Origin: Datura wrightii
Taxonomy: Eukaryota; Streptophyta; Magnoliopsida; Solanales; Solanaceae
DNA: 64,000 nt
Direction: 5' to 3'
Assembly (NCBI GenBank): GCA_035772735.1
Contig: JASDFA010000010.1
Span: forward strand, 37,139,501 to 37,203,500
Part shown: positions 1 through 12,420 of the stretch, piece by piece
How the letters are laid out: the number at the start of each line of letters is the position of its first letter
How positions within the stretch are numbered: the stretch's first letter is position 1
Program-made: the position numbers and the translations under genes
The notes under the pieces: generated by a model
Database searches by the model: none
What the model was told of the DNA's origin: nothing
The model's input: the letters and a program-made list of their open reading frames with translations, nothing else

Positions 1-1601
1 ATTTTTCAAAATTTTTGCGAAAATATTTTGCACTTGTAAATATTTCCTTTCTATCGAAAGGATCGATGTGTTGCAAAAATATTTTTTGCGATTTTTATTT
101 TTGGGCTTCTCGGAGTTTGTTTTCGGTTCTTTTACCGAAAATAGTCCCATTGAACTGATGTCATAGTTAGTGACCGTCCCCTATGATGGATGGATGACGA
201 CCGTCTTAAGGGAAAAGTAGTCGGTAGGAGTAGGATTTTTATTTGTTTTTTTTAGTTTTCTTTGGTGGATTGCATCAATAAACTGTAGTTGCTTATGGTT
301 GCTAAAATTTCATTGCGTGTTGCAATTGATGTTCAAAATGTGAAAGTGATTCGTTTGAAAGCATGCAATTTTGTAAATATGTTGAGTTACCTAGGCTATA
401 GAATTTGGTTCATTATTATTGAGGCTTAATCTTGAATTCATGTAATTGACTAATTAAAGAGTCTGTGAATGCATCTTGGCATGTGCATGAAGTGTGGAGT
501 GAGGTTTTGCTATTCCATGTCATTGTGAATTGTCTAGAACATGCCTGGTGTGTGTACGAAACGAAATGAAGGAGGTGTAGTGTTGGAAAGGATGTAGGCA
601 TTTCTTTGTTTTAACTGATAGTTTCCATTTTTTTTCTTGTCAAATTCTACCTTTTTATATGTTGTATACCCTAGTCAGCCCGTTGAGCCTTTAATCGATT
701 TCTTTCTTTTGTCCAAAATTGTATGAACTAAGCTTTATTCCTTCTTTTCATTAGCCTTAAAGTCTAAAAGAAGCTCTTAAGCGCTTACAAAGAACAGAAA
801 ATGTTTCCCAAAGTGTTAAAGAGTGAAAAGAGTGAAAAGAAAAGAAAAGCAAAGTGAGGAAAGAAAAGATGACGTTGAGGAGGCACTTGTTGTAATTAAA
901 TGATAGTGAAGGTACATGAAAACCCTTTGTTTTGTGTCAAGTGTGCCTGATGAAATGGGCTGTATGAAAGTAAACCAGCATGAATGGGAGAAAAAGAGAA
1001 AAGAGAGGAACAATATCCATGAGTCGATGGGAATGAGTTGAAAAGGCGCTTAAGGATGCTAGCGACTATTATTGGCTAATCCAATATATATATACTAGAT
1101 CCATAGCCTCGTTACAACCCATTAAAAGTCCTATTTGATCCTATATTGCATTTATTTATATTAGTGGAGTAATACACTAAAGGCAAGCCTATGGGTCATG
1201 ACATGATGCATGTGAATTCTTTTGGGAGAGAGAGTGAAATTAATTATTATATGCCCCTACTTGCATGTTTGTGTGCTTCACGAACATAAAGGGGAAGTTT
1301 CTCTCGAGTTGTGAGGGTACATGCTTGATGAAAGATTGATTTTCGTGTCGGATTTCTTGATTAGTTGATTTGCATGAGTTGCCGATATCAAGAATCAATT
1401 CTTAAAGTCTAGGAAGCCTTGATGTATTAAGGTCATTGTATTGTATGACCAAGCATGTTTTCTTGATGATTTGCAAAAATTGAATAATCGGTATGACCGT
1501 AGCGTAAATTGTTGCACCATAGTGACGAAGGTTGGGATGTAATTTGCATGATTTGTGTTTGTGTTGTTCGAGGACGAACAAGGATTTAAGTGTGGGGTAA
1601 G
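1..1601 (+). mobile_element. Z' element, 3' part of the internal region (non-coding)
   Basis: AT-rich non-coding DNA that runs off the left edge. It aligns by eye with the 3' interior of the Z units further right (48685-50122, 53390-54837, 58100-59549). Shared landmarks in the same order are a 'gatggatggatgacgac' block (about 184), a 'gtctagaacatgcctggtgtg' type stretch (about 532), 'caaggcaagc' (about 1180) and a final 'aaggatttaagtgtgggg' purine-rich run next to the LTR. The short open frames on the minus strand here are low-complexity and not conserved as protein. No gag or pol is visible. Z' is a diverged relative of Z, not a recent copy. Confidence 0.75.
1566..1601 (+). other. Z' hairpin and polypurine tract
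   Basis: GTTCG-AGGA-CGAAC (1566-1579) forms a perfect 5-bp stem. A purine-rich run (GTGTGGGGTAAG, 1590-1601) follows directly before the LTR. That position fits the polypurine primer for plus-strand synthesis. The hairpin recurs in the other elements of the window with paired changes. Confidence 0.6.
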
Positions 1602-1944
1602 TGATCTTGGGCAGATTTATATGCCCAAGTAATACTCAAACGTATCATTTTTACCTTGTTTGTTGTGCAATGTGTATATAATATCATGTAATTGGTAATA
1701 CATTGCGAATTTATACTAACCAACATGATTAGCATTTGTTTTGCAGGAAAATGTGATTTTTAGGAGCTAAAATGCATGTTGGAACTATGTCGGAGTTGGA
1801 CTTGGATGCGAGCATGGAAAAGACCTTGGATGGCACATTTTATAATGGCTCCGCGATAGAGCCGTGCCACGCTGCCATCGCGGTAGCACACTGCCTGGGC
1901 ATGAAATAAATTGGCACTTTCCAGTATGCCTGCGCGTCAGCTCC

Positions 1945-2090
1945 GTGGCACGGAGATAGGCCTCCGCGATGGCCTCCGTGCCACATTGAGGTTAATTCTC
2001 CGGACCATGAAATTCCAGAGAGGGTCCGCGTCCACGCCGTGTCACGGAGGCAAGGCTCCGCGTTGGCCTCCGTGACACGTTGCTTGTTAT
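1945..2090 (+). repeat. GC-rich U3 block with GTGCCACG palindromes
   Basis: In otherwise AT-rich DNA this block carries tccgtggcacggag, gatggcctccgtgccac, gtgtcacggaggc and ggcctccgtgacacg. Each is an inverted or direct variant of a CTCCGTGCCACGGAG core. The 17-mer GATGGCCTCCGTGCCAC at about 1967-1983 recurs nearly unchanged in the diverged Z LTRs. Likely an LTR enhancer (inference). Confidence 0.6.
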
Positions 2091-2112
2091 TCCAGGAAAC
2101 ATTTCCCACTAG

Positions 2113-2121
2113 TATAAATAG
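2113..2121 (+). promoter_or_regulatory. LTR TATA box (Z')
   Basis: TATAAATAG just after the GC-rich U3 block, followed by 'cacacttag'. The same TATAAATAG-g-acacttag arrangement occurs in the Z LTRs, so the U3/R boundary probably lies about 30 bp downstream. Confidence 0.7.
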
Positions 2122-3057
2122 CACACTTAGGTTTATTTTAAGGAGTTTTTAGTTTTTAGACTGAGTTCAGAAGTGGAGAGCAGGAACGTGGGTTAGTAGC
2201 AGTTGAAGAACAGAAAAGCTAAGAGTTTTCTTCTCTTCCTTTCTTCTTTCCTTCAATTGTATGCATGATTTTACACTCATTTTAGGATGATTAATCCAAG
2301 AATGAGTGGCTAATTCCCTTTCCTGCTGAGGTTTCGAACTTGTGTAATGAATTTTGATGATAATTGATATGGTTTCTTCTTCTTCTTGCATGTTGTTCTA
2401 TTAATTCTTGTTCTTACTACATTATTGATTGGCCAACATTAATGTATATCTAAAAAGTCCAATTTCACTTGAGAGAGCAAGAAATTGGAAAGTTGTGAAT
2501 TAATAGGGTATTGTTCTTAACTTGATTTGGGAAAATTGGGTTTTGATGTGCTTTCTTGATAGAAATATACTTGAAAGCCGTATTAGTCAACTTAGGAACT
2601 GGAATTGTAGTGCTAGGTCATAAATTGCATTTGATCACAGAAATGTAGACGGATGGTTTATGATTCTAAAGTGAAATTAAATACGAAAGTTTTAATTTCT
2701 AGGCAAACGTTCTTGGCTAGCAACATGAGGAAGAGGATAACCAAATTATCATGATTATCAAGTTCATTACTCGTTCTTAACCTTGGCATGTTCATATCCA
2801 TTGTCTAAATTCAAAAGTAATTAGTTTTGATTAATTGTAGTATACATATAGTTTAGAAACAAAAACTCAAAATAACTCTTGGTTGCATTGTTGTTAACAT
2901 AATTAGGAATAGAATAGAGATATAGTAAACTAGGCAATTTTACGTATCTTGAGCAGCCTCCTTGGATCGATACTTGGCTACTTAGCCACTTTATTACTTG
3001 TTTGACCACGTGCACTTGCGTGTCGGTTTTTAATATATACCGAGCAGACCGCGAACA

Positions 3058-3756
3058 ATGATTATCTGAGAAATATGCATGTTTTGAGAGTAGTGTCTAG
3101 CACCGAGTAGGCTAGGGTTCCAAGGTTCCCCGATCTCATAATTATGCACCAACATAAGTATCTATTTGGGACCTCTTAAAAGAGTGTTTCCCCCGCCGAG
3201 GGCATACCATGATATCACACCATATTCATCCTTTGCCCTGGCAAGGCTTAGGATGGCTCCCTCAATGTGGAAAAGATGTTTACTAGAATGCTTTAATTAC
3301 CTTGCATACGCAGTACATTCCAAGTACTAACCGCATACTCTATGTTATATCATTTCATAATATAGGGTCAAGTGATCCTGCACAGTCTCATCGATAGCTT
3401 TCTCCGATCTCAGTTCAGTTTAGCCCCTGTTTTGGGTGAGTCCTCATCATCTGAGGACATCTATTAGTTCAATCTTATTTTATCAGTTCTTTTTCAGTCT
3501 TGGATATAGTTGGGGGCTTTTCCTAGAATCTCATTAGGTAATAGAGGCTTATCGAACATAGACTAGTATGTTTAGCTTTGACATTTAGTGTTGTGATGTT
3601 ATCGTTTGATATATGCGTTATGATTTTCATACTTTCGCTTATTCATGTTTAAGTTTTTAGTTTCCGCTTTGATTCATGCTCTTGAGTTCCTATTCACATG
3701 CCATGGGTTGACTTGGAGTTATCTGTGGTTCTAGGTCCCGTATCTCGCTCGTGACA
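3058..3756 (+). repeat. Element H, 3' part of its 5' LTR (chromovirus-like)
   Basis: From 'atgattatctgagaaatatgcatg' onward this follows the LTRs of element A (from about 15320 and 22690). It shares the 'agtgtctagcaccgagta' block (3090-3107), the 'tacattccaagtac' block (about 3312) and the terminal 'tcgtgaca' (about 3750-3756). Only the last third of the LTR is present, because the left part is displaced by Z'. Confidence 0.75.
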
Positions 3757-3760
3757 ATAT

Positions 3761-3779
3761 TGGCATCAGAGCTAGGTTT
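3761..3779 (+). other. Primer binding site of H (tRNA-Met type)
   Basis: TGGCATCAGAGCTAGGTTT lies four bases after the LTR end. It differs by two bases from the usual complement of the initiator tRNA-Met 3' end (TGGTATCAGAGCCAGG...). It sets the start of the H interior. Confidence 0.8.
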
Positions 3780-3963
3780 AGATGTGTCCTGGGGTGTCTA
3801 AAAGCCATATTAAGTAGAGTCTTTTTCATGGGTGTGAAGCATTCCACAGTTATAGGGATGGGGCAACTAGACGTTTTAGGAATATTTCCTTTTTCATAAT
3901 CTATATCATGCGATGAAGTACCTCTCTATTCCTCTAACTCGTGCTATATGCATTTGCAGAAAT

Positions 3964-5122
3964 ATGCCTCCATGCCAAGTTAATAGTAGAAGGATTGGCA
4001 AGAAAAATGGCCATGAGAATGGCAATGGAAATGGGTATCAGCAAGCTCTACTAGCACCAGCAGATCCTTTGCCCGAGCAGGTCACTCATGCCGATTCAGA
4101 GTGGTATTTTAGATGTTGGCACAGGCCATGACCGCTTAGGTCAACCAGCAGGCGGTGGCCCATATTCCCCAGAATAGGAATGCAACAGTAGTGAGAGTGC
4201 CAGACTTTCTCAGGATGAACCCACATGTGTTTCTGGGGTTAAAGGTAGATGAGGACCCTCATGAGTTCATTAATGAAGTGCAAAAGATCGCCAAGATTAT
4301 GGGGGTGACTGGGGAGGAGAGTGCAGACTTAGCCTCCTATAAGTTGAAAGGGGTTGCTTACATATGGTTCCGTCAGTGGAAGGAGAGTAGAGAAGTGGGA
4401 GAAGTTCCCGTGAGTTGGGATGAGTTTGTGATTGCTTTATTGGGCAGGTTCATCTCTAGAGAGTTGAGGGAGGCAAAGGCGGGGGAGTTCGTCAACTTGG
4501 CAGAACCAAGGACCATCCAAGAGTATGCCTTGGAGTTTACCTGACTGTCTAAGTATGCGCAGAAGATGGTTGCGGATCAAACGACTCATATGAGCAAGTT
4601 TGTGAATGGAGTAGCAGATTCACTGGTCAATGATTGCAGGACTGCCATGCTAAATAGTGACCTAGATTTCTTCCATTTGATCATATACGCCCAGCAGATA
4701 GAGGCAGAACCAATGAAGGAGAAGGAGAGAGAGGCAAACAGGGCAAGGACAAGGAGCTATGGGAAGTTCCAGTAGAGGTCCGGTGGTGGACATCGCCCTT
4801 AGTCCCACCAAAGATCATTAGCCCTAGCTCTATTGGTAGTCAGTGTTCCATCCAGATTGAGAGGAGATCAGAGTGGCAGAGCATCAAACTTAGGGGGCAG
4901 AGGAGTATATTAGGGGAGCACACTTTTTTGACTTGTAGGAAGTGTGGAAGGAGGCACCCTGGCAAGTGCATGGTTGGTATTGATGGTTGTTTTGGGTGTG
5001 GGAAGCCTGAACATATGCTTAGAGACTGTCATTTGGCCAGACAGGGCGATAGTAGTGGTTATGCCCTAGCTACTCCTTTAGCGGCCCTAGTAGCTCTCCT
5101 ATTAGTAGGGCGCCTCATCTAG
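3964..5122 (+). pseudogene. gag: Degenerate gag of element H
   Basis: Capsid/nucleocapsid remnant of a chromovirus-like Ty3/gypsy element. The N-terminal part (from ATG 3964) is in one frame and stops at 4131. The capsid core continues in another frame from 4155, with RVPDFLRMNPHVF and the LKGVAYIWFRQW motif typical of Retrotrans_gag. One in-frame TGA at 4542-4544 probably derives from CGA. The core then runs on to 4775. A third frame (4928-5122) holds a good CCHC zinc knuckle, CFGCGKPEHMLRDC, preceded by a partial first knuckle CRKCGRRHPGKC. At least two frameshifts and a nonsense codon make it non-functional. Confidence 0.85.
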
Positions 5123-5149
5123 TGTAGGTGGCGGCCAGTGCTAGAATAG

Positions 5150-6211
5150 ATTATATGCACTATCTTCTTATGAAGAGCAGGAGGCCTCTCCTGATGTGGT
5201 CACTGGTATGTTACGAGTATTCCATCTTAATATGTATGTATTTTTAGATCCAAGGGATACCTTATCTTTTGTTACTCCTTATATTGATGTGAGTTTGGAA
5301 GTCATCCTCGAAATTCTATCAGAACCCTTCTCAGTCTCTACTCTTGTCGGTGATTCAGGTATAACTCGACAGTATACAATTGCCCTTTCAGGATCCTTCA
5401 GAAGGTCACCTCAACCGACCTAGTAGAGTTAGATATGACTAATTTGATGTCATTTTTGTTATGGACTGGTTACAGACATGTTATTCCTCAGTCAATTGTA
5501 GAACCCGTATGGTGGAGTTTCGATTTCTGGGTGAACAAATTTTAGAGTGAAAGGTTAGTTCAGTTGTGCCTGTAGGTTGCTGTGCTTCATATCTCAAGTC
5601 TAGAAAGATGATCTCTAAGGGTTGTGTGTATCATCTAGTTCGGGTTAAGGATGTTATATTCGAGACCTTGACTCTTCAGTCAGTTCCTATAGTATGTGAG
5701 TATCCGTAGGTATTCCCATATAATCTAGCAGGAGTCCCTCCCGAGCGAGAGATCTACTTAGGTATTGACCTTCTCCCTGATACGCAGCCTATATCCATTC
5801 CTCCTTACAGAATGGCTCTATCTGAGCTAAAGGAGTTGATAGAGTAGTTGAAAGATCTCATAGATAAGGTTTCATTAGGCTTGGTAAATCCCCATGGGGT
5901 GCTCCAATTCTCTTTGTTCGAAAGAAGGATGGTTCCCTTCGAATGTGCATTTATTATCGGCAGTTGAACAAGGTCACAATCAAGAATAAGTATCCCTTAT
6001 CCAGGATTGATGACCTATTTGACCAGCTTTAGGGTGCTAAGTGCTTCTCAAAGATAGACTATAGATCCGGATACCATCAGCTTAGAGTTAGGGAGAGTGA
6101 CATTCCTATGACAACTTTCAAGACTCGATATGGTCACTATGAGTTCGTAGTTATATCTTTTGGACTAATGAATGCTCCTGCATCTTTTATGGATTTGATG
6201 AATAGGGTGTT
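5150..6211 (+). pseudogene. pol: Degenerate protease and N-terminal reverse transcriptase of H, cut by Y
   Basis: The protease segment (5196-5423) has the family context LDPRDTLSFVTPY, where the usual D-x-G-A active-site triad is damaged (G and A replaced). RT follows from about 5750 and can be traced only by switching frames: 'ISIPPYRMAxxELKEL', 'GAPILFVRKKDGS' and 'YEFVV'-type blocks are recognisable against the cleaner copy in A (18241-18700). It has many stops and frameshifts. Homology ends abruptly at 6211 (MNRVF region), before the catalytic DD motif, because the Y LTR begins there. The rest of H should lie beyond the right edge of the window. Confidence 0.8.
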
Positions 6212-7483
6212 TGATGTGCTATGAGTTTACAACACTTTCGATGATTAAAACTAAGAAAATAGCATGGAATTAGGAATGTTCATACGGATATGAGGTACTT
6301 TTACTTTGTTTTCATAGAAAAAAGGTGTTGGAGGAAAAATGTGCAAAAGATGCATAAAAGTGCAGAAAATCAGACAAGGACCAATATCAGTATGAGTCGT
6401 ACCTTGATTGTACTAGTTGTACTAAGACACGTGGAAAACCTCAGAAGGCAAAAACAATGTGAAGGAAGAGTACGACTCTTAGTAAGAGCACCATAACTGG
6501 AATCGTGGAAAACTTTAGAGAAAATTTGCACAAGAAGTCTCTTGGTACGGGTGGAACCCACGGATCACAACATCTACTTAGGAACCGTACCATCAGTTGT
6601 AGGGAGCTACAGTGATTTTGAAAGACTTGGAAGAACTCCAGATGCAACAAGAAAGTACGAGTCATAGGAGAAAGGTACGAGGCGTACCACAACACTCGTA
6701 AAAACCTTCAGAAGATGTCAAAGTTCTTAGAGCCATGCCACAGATCGATTGTACAACTCGTAGGACCATGGTACGAGTTGTACCAGTTGCCAACACTTCG
6801 TCAATTCTGTAGTATCCAAGGAATGTACCATAGCCAGATATGACCCATAAAATCCTGTTACGGGTCGTATGACCAGTCATAGGATGAGTCAGCGCCAGAT
6901 ATGAAAATTTCTCTATTAGTTTAGGAAAAGATTGCTAATGTCTATATAAATACATTTTGTGGTTTGTTTTAGTAAGAGAGAGACGAGTAGATGTGTGATT
7001 ACATTGAGAGAAGTTCTATTTGTGAATTATTATCAAGTTACGGAGAGCAATTCTTGAGATTAACACTTGGTTTTATCAATTGTTCTTGATTTTGTTCATC
7101 AATATTCAAAGAAGGTTTTCTTCTAATTATTGTTGTAAGTATTTAATTATGGGTCTATCTATGAATACTAATTAAAATCTTACAATCATGAGAGGCTAAA
7201 ACCTCCATAACTAGGGTTGTGGAAACAATGTTGGATCAACGAAATAGGATTACACAAAGTGATTCAAAACCAAAGCTAAATTCTTGTATTGTATTCTCTT
7301 CATCTTTAAACATTTCTTAACGGTGTGCAACATTAGGACTTGCCCGAATTATTTACTTGCTTGAACCTACAGAATTAAAGATTAGGAAAAGAGAATAACA
7401 ACAAAGCCTTAATTTTTATGATCATTGTAAAACTTGAGCTGTGGTCGCAGGAAAGTTAATTTGGGACATATTGATAATGGTTA
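6212..7483 (+). repeat. Y 5' LTR, first part
   Basis: Starts TGATGTGCTATGAG, homologous to the start of the X LTR (TGATGTGCCATGA at 42624). It has repeated ACGAGTC/GTACGAGT words in U3 (6390-6890), a TATA box at 6943, and an AT-rich second half collinear with the X LTR. At 7483 it is interrupted by G3 and resumes at 62722. The two parts total about 1.67 kb, close to the 1.56 kb of the solo X LTR. It is inserted in the RT of H. Confidence 0.8.
6943..6952 (+). promoter_or_regulatory. LTR TATA box (Y)
   Basis: TATATAAATA about 730 bp into the Y LTR, just downstream of the U3 block of ACGAGTC-type repeats. The position corresponds to the TATA box of the X LTR at 43273. Confidence 0.65.
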
Positions 7484-8417
7484 TGTCATGCCCCACCTTG
7501 GGAGGCGTAACTGACACCTAATGCTATATTGGACTCTGCTGACTTGATTGGACACATACACTTCTGGTGCATGCTAGAAGCACATAGCAAGAAAACAACC
7601 GGCTATATCTCGGTTATAAATAAAGTCTTAGGCCGACAAGGCCACAATATAAATATGTGCAAAAAATAGCTAACCCAACAGGTGCAACAACAAAACCATC
7701 ATATGTGGGCCGATAAGACCACTATGCTGTCTAACAGGTATCATAACTAGGCCCAAAGCGGCCAACACTCAAATCCTAACACATATAGGCCCCACACGGC
7801 CAACAATGCACCACTAACCATACATTGTAGTCTGTAAGCCTCTAAGAGTGAAATATTGATCGTGACAGGGCCTCTACCTACGTAAAACTATAAAACAAAA
7901 GATAGGCAAACCTCTAACATCTGGCAACTCCAAAGGAAAAGAGTCGACCAATTCGCTGGCTTTGAAAAGCAGTTAAGGAGGTCCCGAAACTAGTTTGTCT
8001 AAACCTGTAGGCAAGTATGCATCGCCCCATTAGTGGGCGTCAGTACAATATGTACCGAATATGTAAGTCAGTAATAATAATTGAATAGAAGTTGCCAAAG
8101 AAATGAAAGTAATCACCAAAAAGGGAAGAAGTTAACCTGAACGCTTTCATAACTATAGCCTGAATCTAGTAGACCATTATACAAATAGGAATGTAAGCTG
8201 TGTCAATTATACATCCATAAACTAGATCTAGCAAGCGAGTATACAAACAAGAACCTCACCTGGCCCCCATAAGTTTGAAAGGTGAAAGAAACACAAAGAT
8301 AACCTACCTGGGCTCCCATAAGCCTCGGCAAGTACAATTCAATATATATACCCCTAACCAGGTCATTATGGTACCAAAAGTAACTATAACCAAACTTATC
8401 CGGCCTCTAGGACTACA

Positions 8418-8510
8418 ACTGAGCCCTTAGGCTCTTGTAACTATATTTGAGCCCTCTGGGCCCCTGTAATTGTATCTGAGCCCTCTGGGCTCCGGTAACC
8501 GCACCTTGGG
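8418..8510 (-). repeat. 28-29-bp subrepeats inside the G3 LTR
   Basis: Three tandem copies begin with GAGCCC at 8421, 8449 and 8478. Each contains the near-palindrome GAGCCCTCTGGGCTC followed by 'ctgtaact.tat'. The other G3 LTR has only two copies (14522 and about 14550), so the repeat number differs between LTRs of the same element. Confidence 0.75.
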
Positions 8511-10216
8511 ACCACAAGGCTCCGTTCAGGGTCAGAGTGTTGTTATGGCGTAAAGGGAGTCCATACATGAACGGAATTCAAAATGGCCTTGTAGGCCTGA
8601 ATATAGTCCTTTTAGAAATCATATAGCTCCTTTGAGCAATCTGTAGCCTCGTAGGAGATGATATAATTAGTACTCCCGAGGCCATTTAAAGGGAGACCAA
8701 CTAAGGAGGGTCAATCCCTAGAGGGGTACTATACTATAGCATCAATCTAGTCACTCAATAGGCGTACCTAGATCCTTAGGCCTAACAGAACCGCTACTAG
8801 CCCCTAAAATAGTTTATACAACTGCCAACATGCACACCCCATGTGCCTACACTTGAATAGGGGGTAATGGCAACAATTACAATCTCAGTCGGCTTAGACA
8901 GAATAACGCGAGGTCCACGGTGATCTAAGCGATACTCTAAAGGTCATACTAGGACAATGGTAGCTTATAAGCGAACAACAAGGTCTTAGATGACCATCTA
9001 TATAGTTCCTTAGAACGACTATAGGGATGCTACCAACTGGATATGTTCCTAAGAAGTCAACCCTAACTTCCCACAGGCAGCTTACTAAAATTCTTAGCCT
9101 AAAGGTAATGTTGTGATACTAAGGCTCTAGCTCCTGTGAGCAATTCATAGACCCGTAGGCAGGTATATCTAGATTTAGCCCTTCGCAGCAACATGTACGT
9201 AGGCTTCTGCAAGAGTAGCCCTTGTCGTTAGCCCTATGTCTAATCCTAGACCAAGTTCCCGCTTAGGGTATCACATAGTCTATCAGATTTCTAACAACTA
9301 GGGTGGTTTCCTGAGCGACCTATACGACAAGCAGTAAGTCGACTGAAGCTAACGGTCACTGGCAATAGCCAATCACATGGAAAGACATTGCTTAGTTTAT
9401 TAGGCAACACTGGTGCCATTTACTCGAAGGTAGGACCACCTTATCCAAATTATGGCCCTGAAGGCATCATGGTACACCAACGGCCTAAGGGCGAGTTGTA
9501 TTGTCTATATAGGTGTCAAATAGAAAGTTATATCTCCCAGCTGTGTCCTATGTTGTCCAACCTTACCAAGTTATACTCAACAACTAACTACAAGCTTCTA
9601 AGGTCGTGGTACGACAACAAGACATTAGAATCCCTCTAAATAGTAAACAGATGAACAGGGAAATCTCTTTGACGCTCCTAGCATTAGTCACACTGAATAT
9701 ACTCTTTCCCGATGAGGGATACTAATATACAACCTCAATTCATCATGTAGAATCTAACCACAACATATATAATCATGAACTACTATAGAGGTACAATCCA
9801 TATTAGCTATACAAAGGGAATACCTACTGAAAGAGGTTAGCCTTTACATACCTCAATAGACGAATTCTGTTCAATCGACCCCGCTTCAATTTAAAACTCA
9901 TATTTCCTTTATATCCTAGCTTACATGTCAAGGAAATAGGGCTTCTTATTACTTGTAGACGATAAGGACTTGATTAGAATTGATTCATACCACTTAACTC
10001 GATGGGACTCCGTAAAAACAGGCCAATTTCGAAGATTCAACTCCGTAGATACATTCTTCGTAGGCCTAGGAATCATTACTTAAGAAGAATTGACATTTGG
10101 AGGTGATTTGACGGAGTAGTTTGACTTCTAAAAGTAGAAAACTTCATGCCCTCTTTGCGTCAGTCGAGCTCTCTATTGGGGAAATATTAAAATGAAACAA
10201 ACTTGAACCAAGGGAG

Positions 10217-10228
10217 TATTTATATATA
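10217..10228 (-). promoter_or_regulatory. LTR TATA box (G3 3' LTR)
   Basis: The plus-strand TATTTATATATA reads TATATATAAATA on the minus strand, about 255 bp from the LTR start. Upstream (10240-10400) is GC-rich with repeated GGCGC/GCGCC words. The same box is kept in the 5' LTR at 62463-62474. Confidence 0.7.
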
Positions 10229-10483
10229 TTGAGGCGGTGGAGGGACGCTTCAGCGCCTTGCCTATTATGTCGGCAAACGAGCGCGACGTACCGCTCAAGG
10301 CGCTAGGGGAGGGGCGCGACACAGTGTTCCTTGCGCCCCGCCTCTGGCTTCGGCCTCCCACTTGCTCGACACTGCGCTCATGCGTTCCCCCTTAGGCCTT
10401 CTCCCACACGTTCCCTTCTCTAAATCCACACCACAAATATATGTACATTTCAACTAATCAATCACAACTTACGGGTTGTAACA

Positions 10484-10516
10484 TCACCCTCCCTTAAGAA
10501 CATTCATCCTCGAATG
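10484..10516 (-). other. G3 polypurine tract and adjacent hairpin
   Basis: Read on the minus strand: CATTCGAGGATGAATG (10516-10501), then 'ttctt', then AAGGGAGGGTGA next to the LTR (10495-10484). The purine run is the expected plus-strand primer. The preceding sequence is the same small stem-loop with an AGGA loop seen in A and Z'. Confidence 0.75.
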
Positions 10517-12420
10517 TAATTCAACATTAAGAGGTTCTATTATTTAAGCTTTGCCTGAAAATTTAGGAAGACTTTCCCCTGTAGCATGGAATATTTGGAA
10601 AACTGAAATGTAGAAAAGACCAAGACAGGCGTCTCATAGGATGCTACACATAACTAAATAACATACTTCTTCAACATATATATATACACAACTGATAATA
10701 ATAGCAACAAAAGCAACTATAAAACACTTGAGAACCATCTCGCCTTAACTAAGATTTTTTGAATACGTATGTTATCATCATAGCGCCTGGAACAACTGAA
10801 GATATCTAGATCTCGTGTCCTCCTCAATCTTCTCCATTTATATCCCTCCATAAGACTTTAATAGGCTACATCTTTGGTCCTTAAGCTAGCCCCTACAGAC
10901 CTGATGATCCAGCATAAATATTAGAGTTTCCCCGTAGGACGACCCTTCTGTAACTTGAACATCCTCAACTGGGGCAACCTGAGAAAGGTCTCTTACGCGC
11001 TTGCATAGCATTGATTCATGAAAAATTGGATGAACCAATTCTAGCCTCGAAGTTAATTCTAACTCATAGGCCACTTGGCCTATCTTTCAAAGGATCCGGT
11101 ATAGTCCCAAATGGGTCTAGGGCTGGGCTTTCCATTCTTGTCAAATCACATAACGCCCTTCTTTGGTGAAATTTTCAAGGATACTTAGTCGTCGTATCAA
11201 TCTCTACATCCCTACGTTGCATATTGAAATAAGACTTCTGACGACTCCAGGCTGTTAATAAACATTCTTTGATGAGTTTAACCTTCTCCTTTAATTAGTG
11301 CATCATGTTAGGTCCACTTAACCCTGATTCACTCACTTCGAACAATCCTATAGGGGACCTACATTTTTGTTTATATAAATCCCCATAAGGCACCATCTTG
11401 ATGACAAAATGGTAACTGTTATCATATAAAAACTCCACAAGAGGTACATGGTCATCTGAACTTCCTTAAAGTGTAGCATACACGCCCGTACATATCTACG
11501 AGCATTTGAAATGCACACTCAACTTGGCCATCTGTCTGGGGAAGAGGAGCTGTACTCAAGTTAATCTGCGCCCTAATCCGATCTGACCCATTTTCCAAAA
11601 CCTAGCTGTGAATCATGTCACTTTGTCAGAACTGATAGCCACTGGGACACCATGTAGTCGGACTATCCCTTCAAGGTACAACTCAGCATAATCTTCAACT
11701 GAGAATGTAGTCCTGACCGGTAAGAAATGGGTTGATCTCATCTGCCTTTCAACAATGACCCAAGTAGGGTCAAATTTACACCAGTATGAGGTAAATCTGT
11801 AACTAAATTGATATTGAGTACTTCAATTTTCACGCAGGCATGACTATCTCCTGAGTTAGCCCGCTAGGTTTCTTTGTTCAGCTTTCACCTGATGGAAATT
11901 TGGACACTATTTTACAACTCAATAATATCTTTCTTCATCTCATGCTACCAATATATCTCTTTTATAACCTGATGTATTTTCAGTGAACATAGGTAGAGAG
12001 AATAACGGAGATAGCGTACCTTTGTCATAATTTACTAACGAAGCCCTGTCACATTTGGAACGCAGAGCCGACCTCTGGGTCTCAAGACTCCACCCCCTAC
12101 TATCTCAAAGGTCGATGTCTCCTTCTGCTGGGCCTTGACTCAAAGTTGATCTAGGCTAGGGTCTTCGTACCGCGTACTTTCACTCCCACCACCAGAGATG
12201 GCATCGCAAGGTTATAAATCACCGCCCCAATATCACCTAAAATTGTTGTCCCAAACTGCTGGGTCTGGCTTGTTGGTGTAGCTCTCAAACTGATTCTCCC
12301 TTCCTAATCTCAAATACAATAGGCTGCCCATGAATCTTAAGAGCATGAACTATTGCAGTTAATTCCAAATAATGGGTGGGGTAATTACTCTTCGGGCCTA
12401 TTCTACCTTCTGCATGCCAA
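10517..12420 (-). pseudogene. pol: Degenerate RNase H and integrase of G3
   Basis: Recognisable minus-strand pieces in pol order are an RNase H segment with NYPTHYLELTAIVHALKI (about 12400-12340), an integrase zinc-finger trace ending CPNFHQVKAEQ (about 11930-11880), integrase core traces (about 11850-11250), and an integrase C-terminal open frame of 62 codons (11074-10886) with VHPIFHESML and PVEDVQVTE. Every part is broken by stops and frameshifts. The IN C-terminal part is the best preserved. RT motifs were not found. Confidence 0.7.

Larger units (their letters stand above)
1602..3057 (+). repeat. Z' 3' LTR
   Basis: Begins TGATCTTGGGCA, like the Z LTRs at 54838 and 59550, and is judged to end GCGAACA at 3057, just before chromovirus LTR sequence starts. 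It contains a GC-rich block (about 1850-2090) with repeated GTGCCACG/CGTGGCAC words, then a TATA box, then an AT-rich R/U5 part whose order matches the Z LTRs. The left end is well supported. The right end is inferred from the change of homology. If correct, Z' sits inside the 5' LTR of element H. Confidence 0.7.
7484..10483 (-). repeat. G3 3' LTR (complete, 3.0 kb)
   Basis: On the plus strand it runs from TGTCATGCCCCACC (7484) to ACGGGTTGTAACA (10483), so on its own strand it starts TGTTACAACCCG and ends GGCATGACA, with the TG...CA rule kept. The second copy starting at 13585 follows it almost base for base. The U3 is short (about 255 bp) and GC-rich. The rest is a very long R/U5 with internal subrepeats. 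The open frames in it are not conserved between the two copies. Confidence 0.85.

Noticed and set aside
816..1013. Minus-strand 65-codon frame rich in Ser, Phe and Leu
   Set aside because: Low-complexity A/G-rich DNA on the other strand. The equivalent Z regions (49238-49438 and others) do not keep the frame.
9388..9639. 83-codon plus-strand frame in the G3 LTR
   Set aside because: The second LTR copy (61630-61880) has the same region with frame breaks, and no domain is visible.
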